Source: Atrina japonica (lineage: Eukaryota; Mollusca; Bivalvia; Pterioida; Pinnidae). Taken from it: a stretch of DNA of 64,000 nucleotides. Shown here piece by piece: positions 11,560-24,759 of the stretch. Below the pieces are notes generated by a model, which was not told where the DNA came from, searched no databases, and saw only the letters and a list, made by a program, of their open reading frames with translations. A program made the translations under genes and the position numbers. Where the stretch lies: the NCBI GenBank assembly GCA_030159075.1, contig BROG01000074.1, forward strand, positions 1 through 64,000, written 5' to 3'. The number at the start of each line of letters is the position of its first letter. Position 1 is the first letter of the stretch.

Positions 11560-14500
11560 TCATACAATAACAGTTTTCTCATCATCGGCTACTTTTTCGG
11601 CAGACTTGGTTTTACCGCCTAGTTCATCAAACTCTCCGATTTGTTCCAACTCATACAAGACTTCCATTATGCAGCCCACACTCCAAGCCTGAGCTGGGCA
11701 ACTGTCTTTACAGTGCTGAAATTGACAATATGTAGAAATATTACGAATTAATTTACTACAATGAACAGAAATAACTTTCATTCATCCATAAAAAGAAATG
11801 GAAGAGACCAAGATATATCAGCAGAATGCATTTACAATATCACAATAAATGGGCAATTAGAAACATAAAATATAGGACTTACACCAATCATTTTCATTGT
11901 TTAAATAATGACTTCAAGATAATGACCCTGAACTTTGTCTAATAGTATCTGAGCCTAAAATCAATAAGGATGCTTCTTGGCATAGATGGGACCTCCATGG
12001 CCCTGTGGTTAGAGCATCGGGCTTCAAAGCATGAAGTCTCTCACTTCTGATCAGCATGGGTTTGAGTCAGGTACCATGTTAATACATTTCACTATATTTT
12101 TATAGTGTAAACCTGGATATTTCCTGTGTGTTGTTACAAACACAATTTCCTTATGCAAAGTTTACATGTGGGAGTTTTTTTTTTTTACATGACGTCACAC
12201 CTTACTTTGAGCAGTCCAATATTAAAAGATAATTCTTACCACAACTTTGAGGCTGATTACACTGGGGGTAATTTACACAAAAAACTCTTCATCACATATG
12301 TAAGTGTAAATTACTCAACACATAAATTTCAATTTTTAGAGAAGATCTCTAAACATTTGATTTTCTTAACAACACTAGCTTAAGTATAACTTACAGATCC
12401 ATTTGTGTTTGTAAGCTCTGGAAGTGACTGCCATGGAGGATTTGTGATCATTTCGTAATGCTTTGTTAGTCTCGATTTGACATATTTTATTGTTCCTTTC
12501 AGTAATCCATGATTCTTCTCGTCCATGATTTTGGCAAAGTGAAGTTTGGCTCTCAAATAATATCCAAGTGGCCAAACCCATTCCTGAAAAGAGAGAAGAA
12601 AAAAAACATGTATCTTCAATCTTGTATCATTTTCTTTTAAAAACACAAAGGAATAAAAATAATTTCATAGATAGCATTCACTTTTATTGTATATGGTGCA
12701 TAACAATACAGAAATAGTTAAGATATATAATAGTCAATCTTCTGGAAATTTTAGTTCAGTGTTGTTGTAATGACAGCAAACTGATAATTAACCCTTCAAC
12801 CTTGGTATAGGTCTACCTAGGTAAACTGGCACATGTTTACAAACTCAACAAGTCTGAATTAAATCATAACAAGGGTGACAGACAACTTGTCAACACAAAA
12901 CAAGGCAATATCCATTTTTGGAAAATAAAGTGTATTGTTTTGGTTTCTGATAGAACCCCATTGTGCCACTTTACCTTGTAATACCTATAACTGTCAACTG
13001 ACAGGTAGGTCATACAGAGATGCCAACTTTAGATAATTGAAAAACGGAGTCTTAAATCATGTGCCAAAGGTGTGAGCCTGCTAGGGGGTTCAGGGGCATT
13101 AGTTCTCACAAACGCATTCTCCTGGCTTAATTTAGTGTATATGCAATTTCTAACCCATGAAAATATATATGAGAAACTCCACCCAAAACAGAGAGGTTGG
13201 CATCCCTGGGGCATATTTCATGTTTCCTTGAGGGCGCATGCTTAATCCTGACTTATATATTGGTAAATCTAAGAGGAATTTATTCTATCAACATGTCAAT
13301 ATAATGAAAAACCCAAAACAGAGAGGTTGGCATCCCTGGGGCATATTTCATGTTTCCTTGAGGAAATTTATTCGCATGCTTAATCATCCCTGACATGTAT
13401 CCTTACATGGACTTATATATTGGTAAATCTGAGAGGAATTTATTCTATCAACATGTCATTTACTGACAATATGCAGAATGCATGAAATGTCTTAAACAAT
13501 TAAAAGATCAATGAAGCATAATAAAACTGAAACTCACAGGTCCGTTATGATAATTGAAGCCTCTGGCTACTTTAGGATCAGCTGTATCATTGGAATTGTC
13601 ATAATCCCCTACATAACCCCAGTCTCTGAAATCATACATATCACCATTATCAAAAACAAGAAAATAACTAAGATTTTAAATGACTATGATTCAAGACTCT
13701 AACAATGAATTACTTGTCAAGCAATGCAAAGCAAACCATTTTCAGTGGTTGACAGAAACGTTTGGGTTAAAATCTTCAGAGAAAAAATTTAATATCTACA
13801 GCTCATAAAGAACTACAAATGTTTGCTATTGTATAGGGATCTTCGTGTCGGAGTGGTTAGAGCATCGCACTTCGAACTATGAAGTACTTGCAGAGTGTCT
13901 GTGGTCTCTTTTGCAGTACATTGTAGTCACTATCTCTCCTCCACCATTAAAAACTGGCCACCACCAAATAATTAAAAAATTGTTGAGTGTGACATTTTAC
14001 AAACACTTTACAAAATTCAGAAAATCAAAATACTGTAGTATGTGTATAGTTTATATATTCAGAAATAATGTAGAATCAAGGGAAATACCTTGGATCGAGA
14101 GTTTTCATGCCAAGTGGTCCAACAAGAACATCTTCAGCTTCTGTCAAAGCTTTCCATGCATTCTCAGCCGTAAACAACTCCGGAGCCTAAATGAATGTAT
14201 TTAATGTCTACTTATTGGTAGTTTAACATCCTCTAGAATGTACAGAATATGTATAGAATAGTACATCAAAATTACAAAAGAATACATCACTGGATATACA
14301 TGAGGTGCTCTAGAGTTTGACTTATTGTAAGGTCATGTACAAAAGCATGTGGGTGCTATAACAAGCAAAGAATACTGTATAGTACCTCAGTTTGTAGTTA
14401 CTCATTATGGCTTTGAACACCAAAAGCTTGGTATGAGAATGTCAATTTTTTGTAAAATTTAGATTCTAAATCATACACCCCTGGATTATGACAGCAGACT

Positions 14501-17500
14501 TCACAAATCTTTGAAATGGATGAGTCCCAATTTGACTACAGGGTTCAATATATTTTAGTTACCTGATCCTACCTGATACAAACTCAAGACATTGGCAGTG
14601 TAACATATAACATGTGTAAAGCACTCTAAATGAGGTATACAGTAATTACCGATTAGGACTCAAATATTACATGACATTTTATCCCACCAAGATAAAAAAA
14701 TATATACAGTGAAACTTGTAAATAAAGACCCCTGTATGGACACAACAAAACTGGTCTTTATAAGGAGGGGGTCTTTAAATAGAGGATGATTTGTACAGAA
14801 ATGGTACTATTGGCGACAGCAAAAAACAGTCTTTATGACCAGGTGGTCTTTATACACAGGTGGTCGCTAAAGCAGGTTTTACTGTATATAGAGTGGAACA
14901 TTACTATCAAGACCACCTACATGACTGACTGCTGATTGTCTGATTAGCGAGGTGCTCTTTTAAGTGAGTGTCTGCACTTTTCTTAAATTTATTAAGAAAT
15001 CTGTAATGAGACTGAATATCTATGGTCTTAATTGTGAGGTGGTCCCCCAAGCAAGGTGGTCTTTCAAGAGAGATTCCACTGTATATATGTATAAAACATA
15101 TAATTATCAAATGAGAAATGTGTATACATGTAGGTAATAATGCATAATGATAGCTACACTTACAACAACCATTGCTATAACAAAGTTTGGCCTTAACTGG
15201 AAATCACTCCAAAAAGGCTTGGAAAGGTAGGAATCTTTGTACATGCTTCTCCTGTTTATAAGCTCTGGATGAGGCTCATTTTCTGGAACAGGGATTGTGT
15301 TGATCCAGAAATACTTTTCAAAATTGTCCATGATTTTCTCTCCCCAATCTTTGAAGGTAACTTTTGTTTGTGTACCTGCAGTCCAATGTCATAGTGTAAT
15401 AAGAGAATTAAAATCTGGTGTAGATTTTATCTTATACCAGACCTCTTGAATAACAAAAGTAAAATTTATCCAATTTTCAAAAATATCTGATAATGGTCCA
15501 GACCATCCCTTATCATATGTAAAAATGACATTTGAATAAACACCAAGATTATCATTAAGAAAAAAGATTATAAGTGATAATTTTTTTTACAAATTCTTAT
15601 CAGATTATGATAATATATATCCCCATTTCTTAAGAGATTCAAATACCACACCACATATCCACAATAATGAAATTTCATAAATTATTCTTAATACAACCTA
15701 ACTATTATACAGAAAATAAAACCACTTTTAAGTGTTAATTTTTTTCTCTCTCTCCAAAGTCTTATTATTATCCATTTCTGTCTTAAAGAATTTATTCCCC
15801 CTTGTCTACCAAATTCTAAGAAGACAAGATATATTATAAACACACCAAAATATGTTGTTTTAGGCTTAAAGAGCCTTCATTGTTACCTGTCTCCATCTTA
15901 TCTATAGAATCTCTAGCCAAAAGGTCAGGAAATTATAAACTTTGGTTTCCCATGTTTTTGAGATGATACAAACTAAATGTGAAGAAATAGCACAAAAATA
16001 TTTCAGAAGTTAAAAATGATCAGAAATTAACTCCTAATGCACACAACAATAGACAGAAATGAAACACAACAGGTCAACTGAATGAGTCACTTAACATGAT
16101 AAAGTACTTTGATATTGTTCATGTTGTACAATCTATCTTGTACCAATGTGTTTGCATTTGGTTGTGTGTGTGTAGGTACATGTTTGTGTTTAGGTGTCTG
16201 CAGGTATGTAGGCATGTGTTTATTTGTGTGTATGCATGCACGTATATACTAATTATAGGTAAAAAAAGTACCATCAATAACTGCATTGACACTGTCATAC
16301 GGGTATTTCCCAGCCTGGTGCATTTCATCAAGCCATCTTAGTGCTGATTTGCTCAAGCCGACTAGCTCTACAGCAGAGCCACATCTACAAAAGAGGATAT
16401 TCAACACATGATAAAAGGAATTCTATGAAGCACCTCAAGTAACATTGCTTGAAGGATAACAATTATAATGAGCTTCTGTACTTAAATACTAGTAAAATAG
16501 AGAGAGGAAACATACAGATAAAACATGTATAAATACAAATCTAGTACTACTACACTTTATTATTGTTATATAATTGGCATATAAAATATAAATGTATAAA
16601 TACAAATCTAATACTACTACACTTTATTATTGCTATATAATTGGCATATAGAATATAAATGTATAAATACAAATCTAGTACTACTACACTTTATTATTGC
16701 TATATAATTGGCATATAGAATATAAATGTATAAATACAAATCTAATACTACTACACTTTATTATTGTTATATAATTGGCATATAGAATATAAATGTATAA
16801 ATACAAATCTAATACTACTACACTTTATTATTGTTATATAATTGGCATATAAAATATAAATGTATAAATACAAATCTAGTACTACTACACTTTATTATTG
16901 CTATATAATTGGCATATAGAATATAAATGTATAAATACAAATCTAGTACTACTACACTTTATTATTGCTATATAATTGGCATATAGAATATAAATGTATA
17001 AATACAAATCTAGTACTACTACACTTTATTATTGCTATATAATTGGCATATAGAATATAAATGTATAAATACAAATCTAATACTACTACACTTTATTATT
17101 GTTATATAATTGGCATATAGAATATAAATGTATAAATACAAATCTAGTACTGCTACACTTTATTAATATTATATAATTGGCATATAGAATATAAATTTCT
17201 AGAAGAGTGAAGTATAATTCTGTACTTAGAATACCCATTGTTTCTAAAATACTGCAATTAAGGTTCCTAAACTGAAGGTAAATATATGAAGTAAGATGTT
17301 ACCAATCAATGAGCTTGCCCTTATTTCTATCATTATCATATACATATACCTTGATGTTGCTGGCTTGCCTTTATTTCTATCATTATCATATACATATACC
17401 TTGGTGTTGCTGGCTTGCCCTTATTTCTATCATTATCATATACATATACCTTGGTGTTGCTGGCTTGCCCTTATTTCTATCATTATCATATACATATACC

Positions 17501-20500
17501 TTGGTGTTGCTGGCTTGCCCTTATTTCTATCATTATCATATACATATACCCTTGGTGTTGCTGGCTTGCCCTTATTTCTATCATTATCATATACATATAC
17601 CTTGGTGTTGCTGGCTTGCCCTTATTTCTATCATTATCATATACATATACCTTGGTGTTGCTGGCTTCCCCTTATTTCTATAAATATTTATAATCATAAA
17701 CATGTTAAAATACCTTGGTGTTGCTGGCTTGCCCTTATTTCCTGCTATTGGAGAGCTTCCCATTTTGTCCATCCATGTCCCACAATTCCACTCATTACCT
17801 CCATAGGCAAATCCAAGGTCCCACAGGACTCCAATTTCATTATTGAAACCTATATGAGTATTTATACAATGATACAACATACATGTTTTATTTACACTGT
17901 TATAATGTTGACAGTAAGAGGCATCAAAAGGTGGCGTTATAACGGGTGTCAACTGTACATGGTTTATTTACACTATTATAATGTTGACAGTAAGAGGCAT
18001 CAAAAGGTGGCATTATAACGGGTGTCAACTGTACATGGTTTATTTACACTATTATAATGTTGACAGTAAGAGGCATCAAAAGGTGGCATTATAATGGGGA
18101 TCAACTGTACAAGGTTTATTTGCACTATTATAATGTTGACAGTAAGAGGCATCAAAAGGTGGCATTATAATGGGGTCAACTGTACAAGGTTTATTTGCAC
18201 TATTATAATGTTGACAGTAAGAGGCATCAAAAGGTGGCATTATAATGGGGATCAACTGTACAAGGTTTATTTGCACTATTATAATGTTGACAGTAAGAGG
18301 CATCAAAAGGTGGCATTATAACGGGTGTCAACTGTACATGGTTTATTTACACTAGTAAGAGGCATCAAAAGGTGGCATTATAACGGGTGTCAACTGTACA
18401 TGGTTTATTTGCACTATTATAATGTTGACAGTAAGAGGCATCAAAAGGTGGCGTTATAACGGGTGTCAACTGTACATGGTTTATTTACACTATTATAATG
18501 TTGACAGTAAGAGGCATCAAAAGGTGGCGTTATAACGGGTGTCAACTGTACATGGTTTATTTACACTATTATAATGTTGACAGTCAGAGGCATCAAAAGG
18601 TGGCGTTATAATGGGGATCAACTGTACATGGTTTATTTACACTATTATAATGTTGACATTGAGAGGCATCAAAAGGTGGCGTTATAATGGGGGTCAACTG
18701 TACATGGTTTATTTACACTATTATAATGTTGACATTGAGAGGCATCAAAAGGTGGCATTATAAGTACTTATAACCAGGGTCAACTGTACATGTTTCATGT
18801 ACACTATTATAATGTTGACAGTGAGAGGCATCATTAATGGTGAAAATGTACATCAAATATAAATCAAAACTAGGCACAAAATTTGAGTAAGCTGTCCAAT
18901 GTCCAGCGTAAGTGTCACTTGACTATAAACACTTTATCATAACTGTATACAAAACTTGTAAGACAAACACACCATCACTTGTCATTTGATCATCAATTTG
19001 AGTTCCAGCATTTCTTTCTGTAAATTTCAGACCTTCAGCATGTCTTTGCAGGGCCTCTTGTATCACATCATGTAAAGGCTGATCCTGTTATAGATAAATA
19101 TATATGAAGCCAAAAGAATACAACAACATAACTCCCAATAGAAATGTATAAACTTCATCTATTTCATAGGGATTAACAAATGAGGGGGTGCTTAGCGTGG
19201 CTGGAAACTAGAGTTCCTAGAGAAAAATCAATGTGCTGATCCTGGTGATCACTGTGCCATCCCACATACTGCCTTGTCCTATATGTGGACTAAACCTGGT
19301 CTCAATGGTGATAACTGAGAGTGCTAACCACTACACTATCAGGACACCTAACTTGTAATGGATGTGTGTAAATGTGCTATTTCCTTCAAGCACATCAAGA
19401 AACCAAATATACCAAGTGAAATAAGAAAATTTAGATTTCAACAATTTAAACAAATATTTATGGTAAAACATTATACTTACAGATATTTTAGACAAAACTT
19501 TTAATATTTTGAAATTCATTTCAATATATGGGCACAACTTACATATTTTCCTGTCACTTCCTCACACTCTGAGTCATCACTTGGATACAACCTTGCCACT
19601 TTATCACTCAGTATATCACTTCCACCTTCGACCATCTTACAATAGTCTTGTACGGACTGTAACCACCACCATATTGCATCACGACAATTGTAGCGAGCAC
19701 CACTTCCTTTGTTCAGTAAATTTGGAATTAGACCATGTCGAAGGCAACCACCGAAAGATAGTATAATAAATCTAAAATAATAATAAAAGATTGTCAACTC
19801 TTATCCTGAAACAGTGGAAAAGCTTGACATGTTAAAAGGTCGAATTGTCAAAGGGAAAAAAACAATTTAGTTTGTGTGAAATAATTAAATTGTTATTTCA
19901 AAATGAAATACTTAAACAACATTTTGTAAACAAAAAGTTTTGTAATTTTAAATGATTCAAAGTTCATCTCAAGCCAACATATTTTACACCCCCCAGTTGA
20001 CCTGACCTCAACCAATCATATTAACCACTACACTGAAAAAGTAAAAGTCCAAAACATTCATGCAAAAATTGCATGACTATTCCAGCATCTGAAGCATGGC
20101 ACATGCTAAGAATCATAAGATGTATATCACTCTATGTGCCCTGCAAGTTTGGTTGATGTATTAGTACATATAATAGAACCAGGTAAACCTGACCTCAATC
20201 AGTCTTACCTGTTGGTTGCTGATGTAGTAAACCCTCTCAAATTTATGTAGGTGAGCTAAAAATCATTAATATTATACAAATTTTACAAATAAAGCATTTT
20301 GGGGTTAATTCACTTTTATTACTCAGTTTAAGACTACACTGTGTTAGCACTACTGCACTATACACACCTTGCATCATCATATCTGCCACACAAAAGTAAG
20401 ACTCCTCTTAATGCTATGAAAGTATCTCTTCCCCAGTTCCTCATATATCCACTACCAAAATGTGGTAACCCTGAAATGGAATCATTTATAATTATTCATT

Positions 20501-21997
20501 AAAAAGACAGATGTTAAATGGGACATCTGTGAAATGTATTGGTAAATAAGAATCAAAACAATCAGTTTTATAAGACTGTAATGATCTATGTTATGACTCA
20601 CACTTAAATATATGACCTTGATCTCTGTAATAAATATTAAGTTTACTAGGATCTCTAACCTCTCTAATGAGACCATCATATCTGTATTTATTTTGTTGTT
20701 CTATATGGCCTTCATTTCTATGATAACAACCTCAGATGACCTTCATCTCTGTTATGTTTGATTTAATGTGTAAGACAAGCCAAGATTAAATCACTTCAAC
20801 TGTAAGTTATCCATCTAAAGTTTAGAGATATCAATGCGGTGAAGAATTTAACAAGCCCACATCTTGTATAAAAAGAAACTTCAGTGTTAAGTATCATCTT
20901 AAAGTCCTGCAATTTTCTCTTCAAATGTGGGGCAATTAACAAAATATTTAATACTATTTTACAGTTCCTGGCAGAAGTAGGATACAACCCAAAAACCTTT
21001 TACATCAATAACCCTTTCACCCCTGGATATCTGAGTGGTATGCTCTTTTCTATTGTTAAAGACCAGTCTATTATGGTCTGTAGGGTTGGAAGGGTTAAGT
21101 ACATCATCCCTGTTGTGACTTGTAATTATGGCTGTTCTCTCCAGTATCATTTTATTTGATAAACACTTTAATAGTGGCATTAACATACAATATTTTTTAA
21201 TCCTGTTATTAAACACTTCTTCACTTGTTATACTCAATTCTTCACTCCTGTTATAACCATTTCTTCACATCATTATAACATTGCTTACAAATTATAAATA
21301 CTAACTACACGATCTATGACCCCTCTTACCTGTGAAGATAACTACTTTTCCCACCATGGACAGGCATATCTGCCATTTTGCCAAGCCAGAATGTCTCTGT
21401 CCACACCATAGGATGTAGAGAAGATACACATGCTATGATGTCACAATATCATTTTATAACAAAGGACTTCTATGTAATGAGAATACGGTGTATTAACATG
21501 TATTTAAATCATGGGAGAAAAATAATCAAACAAGGGTGTGTTGAGTTGAGAGGGAAACCCTCATGGTAAGATTTCAAAAGTCCAATCTGCAGGAAACCCT
21601 CTGATTGGACAACCAGATTCTTACCACCTGAGTGGATATTTCCTTATCCAATCCACACACCTATGTAAGATTCTGTTATCCCATACACGGAAACTTACCA
21701 GCAGCAATTGATAATGTAGCTTGTTCTGTTTCTGTTTGTTCAGGTTCCTGTAAAGGTTTCTGAGTTTTTGTTTGTTCAGGTTCCTGTAAAGCTTGTTCTG
21801 TTTCAGACTCTTCCTTTACAGCTGTTGTTTTTGTGTCATCTTCCATTGGTGCGACTTCAACTTTTGTTATCACAGGTGGTCCTGGTGGCTTTATATTTGG
21901 TGAAAGTCTTGGTAGAGTTGCATCTGGTACATAACCACAAAATTGTAAAGAGCTTAGAGCTAGACTCTGTACAAACGTAGAGCCTTCCTGTACAAAG
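11560..21997 (-). CDS. AGL: AGL exons 18-28: amylo-1,6-glucosidase domain (residues 1033-1610)
   Basis: This is the GH133 glucosidase domain. Exon 19 has [15 protein letters not shown] (D1148). Exon 20 has [14 protein letters not shown], whose aspartate D1198 is the expected general acid. Exons 26 and 27 meet at [17 protein letters not shown], giving the expected base E1497. Also present: [15 protein letters not shown] (exon 22), [12 protein letters not shown] (exon 23), YQLRPNF-like [13 protein letters not shown] (exon 24), and [17 protein letters not shown] (exon 28). After LYELEQ the protein runs on for about 26 charged residues to TVIV-stop, a tail not present in human AGL. Exon 18 has an extra acidic linker, about 40 residues longer than in human. 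Confidence 0.94.
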
Positions 21998-24689
21998 CTG
22001 TAAAAATGGAAAGACAGTCAAACATGGCAGACACTCAGTGAGCTCTCTACTGAAACCGATGACAAAAAATTAAAAATTGCTTTAAAGTCTATTAAGCTTA
22101 TACCAGTGTTCCTATGACACATATAAGTATTCTTATATTAAGTGTTTCAAACTCCTGGGGAGTTAATGTAATATTTGACATTTTCTACAGAAATACATTC
22201 CTAACAAAGGGAAAAAAATAAAAAATTATTGCTGTATTAATGGAGTTATTAACAAATTCCATGGGAAAGCTAAAATTTCCTGCGGATAGCAAGATATGGT
22301 AAAGCGACATAAGATGTGACATTCTATACAAGGAAAACCTTACTGCACTTCAAATTACTGACTGGTGGACAAACTGAAGAGTAGTAAGCATTCCCTTATA
22401 TGGAATGTCACATTCTTTGACTGCTTTTACTGTCTGCCAATCAGCAAGCATATAAAATTTTCATACGAATACATAATGGGGTCAGGACAATATGTACACA
22501 AAAGTGATGGCACCTGGAACTTAAGTCTCAACCAGATGTAATTATGTCATGACACAACTTGATGCCGATAGATTAATGAAAATAATAGATCAGATATGCA
22601 ACTGACCAAATTTCAGATGGCAGTGACGAGAAGTACATAGTTAAACAAATCAATATGTTGCAGTGAAAATGTCATCGCATCTTGCTATGAAGAAGCATGA
22701 TTTTACCAAAAAAAAGTTACTTAAAATTGGGCCAGAATTTTTCCCTAAAGTATGTCCTGTTCAACAAGGTTTGATTGATGCAACATTTTTCCTAATGTAA
22801 GATTTATGTAGACTTTCTCATGATGTGCTGGTTCTCGATTAGGCTATTTATCTTGAACATTTTGTTTTGGTTCTCAGGCAACCTTGTTTTTGAAAGCTCC
22901 TCATCACCATGCTATTTTTAAGAGTTTATAATTAGATCAGTGAGCTGGATGTTTCACAAAATTAATGAACTAATTGATTGGTATAGAATTTTAGAAATAC
23001 AGTGGTCCCCCCCCTTTATAATACCACCCAAAATGAAAGAGGCATGTGGTCTCATAATGGAGGTGGTCTTTCCTGGGAGGATGTCTACTGATAACTTGTC
23101 AATGACAAACGACATCTAGTAATACAATTTTCAGACAATTTTTATTCATTGATATTACATCTCAATGTTAATTTGGTTCTTTCTGGTGCAATAGTCATAA
23201 GCATCATATGATTTAAAATGTTCACATTGTCACTCACACAAATGTGTTCACATAATAATTTGATTAAAAATGTTCCAAACACTAAACATAATCCTTGAGT
23301 TTATTTCACACCTGTACGTTGTTTTGACAGTACCCAGTCTATTTTCTAAGGCCTCCGGCACTGATTAATCCCTTTGGGGATTCTGTCGCAGCCATTGATA
23401 TGTATACAATAGGTAAACTGCTACTTGTCACGCCTAATTAAACATATCTGCAAATCATCCTGTCTTTTGTGTTACCCTAATCAATATCCATGATGGTAAT
23501 TAATTCCTAAAAATCCTTTAATTAGATTTCAAACTCAGAAGACTTCACCAAGTGTTGATATTACAGACAAAGGACTAACGATATCAGGCAGCTTGTGTTG
23601 CAATTGATTACACGCAGATCGGAAATGCATATTTGTAGGGAATTATAGGCCTATTATTTTTTTAATGGAGGGTACTGCCATGGGGAATGTGTCCCCTTGG
23701 CCCCCTCTGAATCCGCCACTGGTAAAGTTTCTCGATCAAATCTTCTCGTTTTCACTTGACGCAATTTTGTAGATAATAAAAACATTTGTTACCCGGTAGA
23801 GCTATTGTGTAATTGAGTTTCGTATTTGATGTTTTCGTACTTTATTTTTTAAATAACCCGAATTATTCAATCATTATATTCTGTTCACTACGATCACTGC
23901 ATTAACCTAGTAAGATGAAAAGAATCGGAAAAAGTGTGGGCTAGAATTATTCGAGTTTTAAAAATAAAATAAACATTTTGGTTATATGGTAGAGCTAGTG
24001 AATAATTTAGTTTCGTATTTAATGTCATACTTTTTAAAAAACACTCGTGAAGGGGGTTTTCTATGGAATAAACATGATTTGGCTGATGAAAAGTGGTCGC
24101 TGGTCGCATTATGGGAGTGGTCTTTTATAAGAGGTAATTTATCAATAAAAAAGGCTAATGTTTCGAAAATTTGGTCGCTTAAGGGGGGTAGTCACTTGTG
24201 GGGGTGGTCACAAATAGGGGGATCACTGTATGATGAAAGTATTGCAATGCCTATGAGAAAATGGCATACAGAATAAAATGAAATTGGACTATAAAAAGTG
24301 TATGTAAATAGGCAGTTTATTAAAATATAATTATTAAATATACAATATTAATTGATATAATTACATCAGCATGAACAAAGGTAAATTAAAAAAACTTACT
24401 CTGACATGAGTTGGAAGGCTTGCTGTCTAATCACAACAAAAGCACCGGTTACTATGGCATCAAAATAACAAGGAATGAGGAAACGAGGAATTTTGCCCAA
24501 GTCGTTAAATACTTCTTCAAACCATTTTCCTAGCTGTAAAATTAAAGCAATTCATGAATTATTATTGAAGTTTAAAACATTCATCTGACACTTTAAGTTA
24601 TACTATATGGGTTTAGTCAGCACTCTGCTATTTCTGTATCACATATTAAAGCAAAAATAGCATTCAAGTACCAAATATATAAATAAATA

Positions 24690-24759
<70 letters not shown>

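Noticed and set aside
11985..12080. tRNA gene
   Set aside because: A tRNA-like head of SINE family A; arms do not pair well enough and related copies have SINE tails.
17296..18018. Plus-strand open frame of 240 codons with repetitive hydrophobic sequence
   Set aside because: It is the antisense of the exon-22 donor array and exon 22 itself. The exon 22 reading on the minus strand is conserved AGL.
17888..18830. 76-bp array as a third amplified exon junction
   Set aside because: No segment of the unit matches an AGL exon end in either orientation, so it is treated as an ordinary minisatellite near an acceptor.
19509..19766. Plus-strand 85-codon frame
   Set aside because: Antisense shadow of AGL exon 20, which carries the conserved [10 protein letters not shown] motif.
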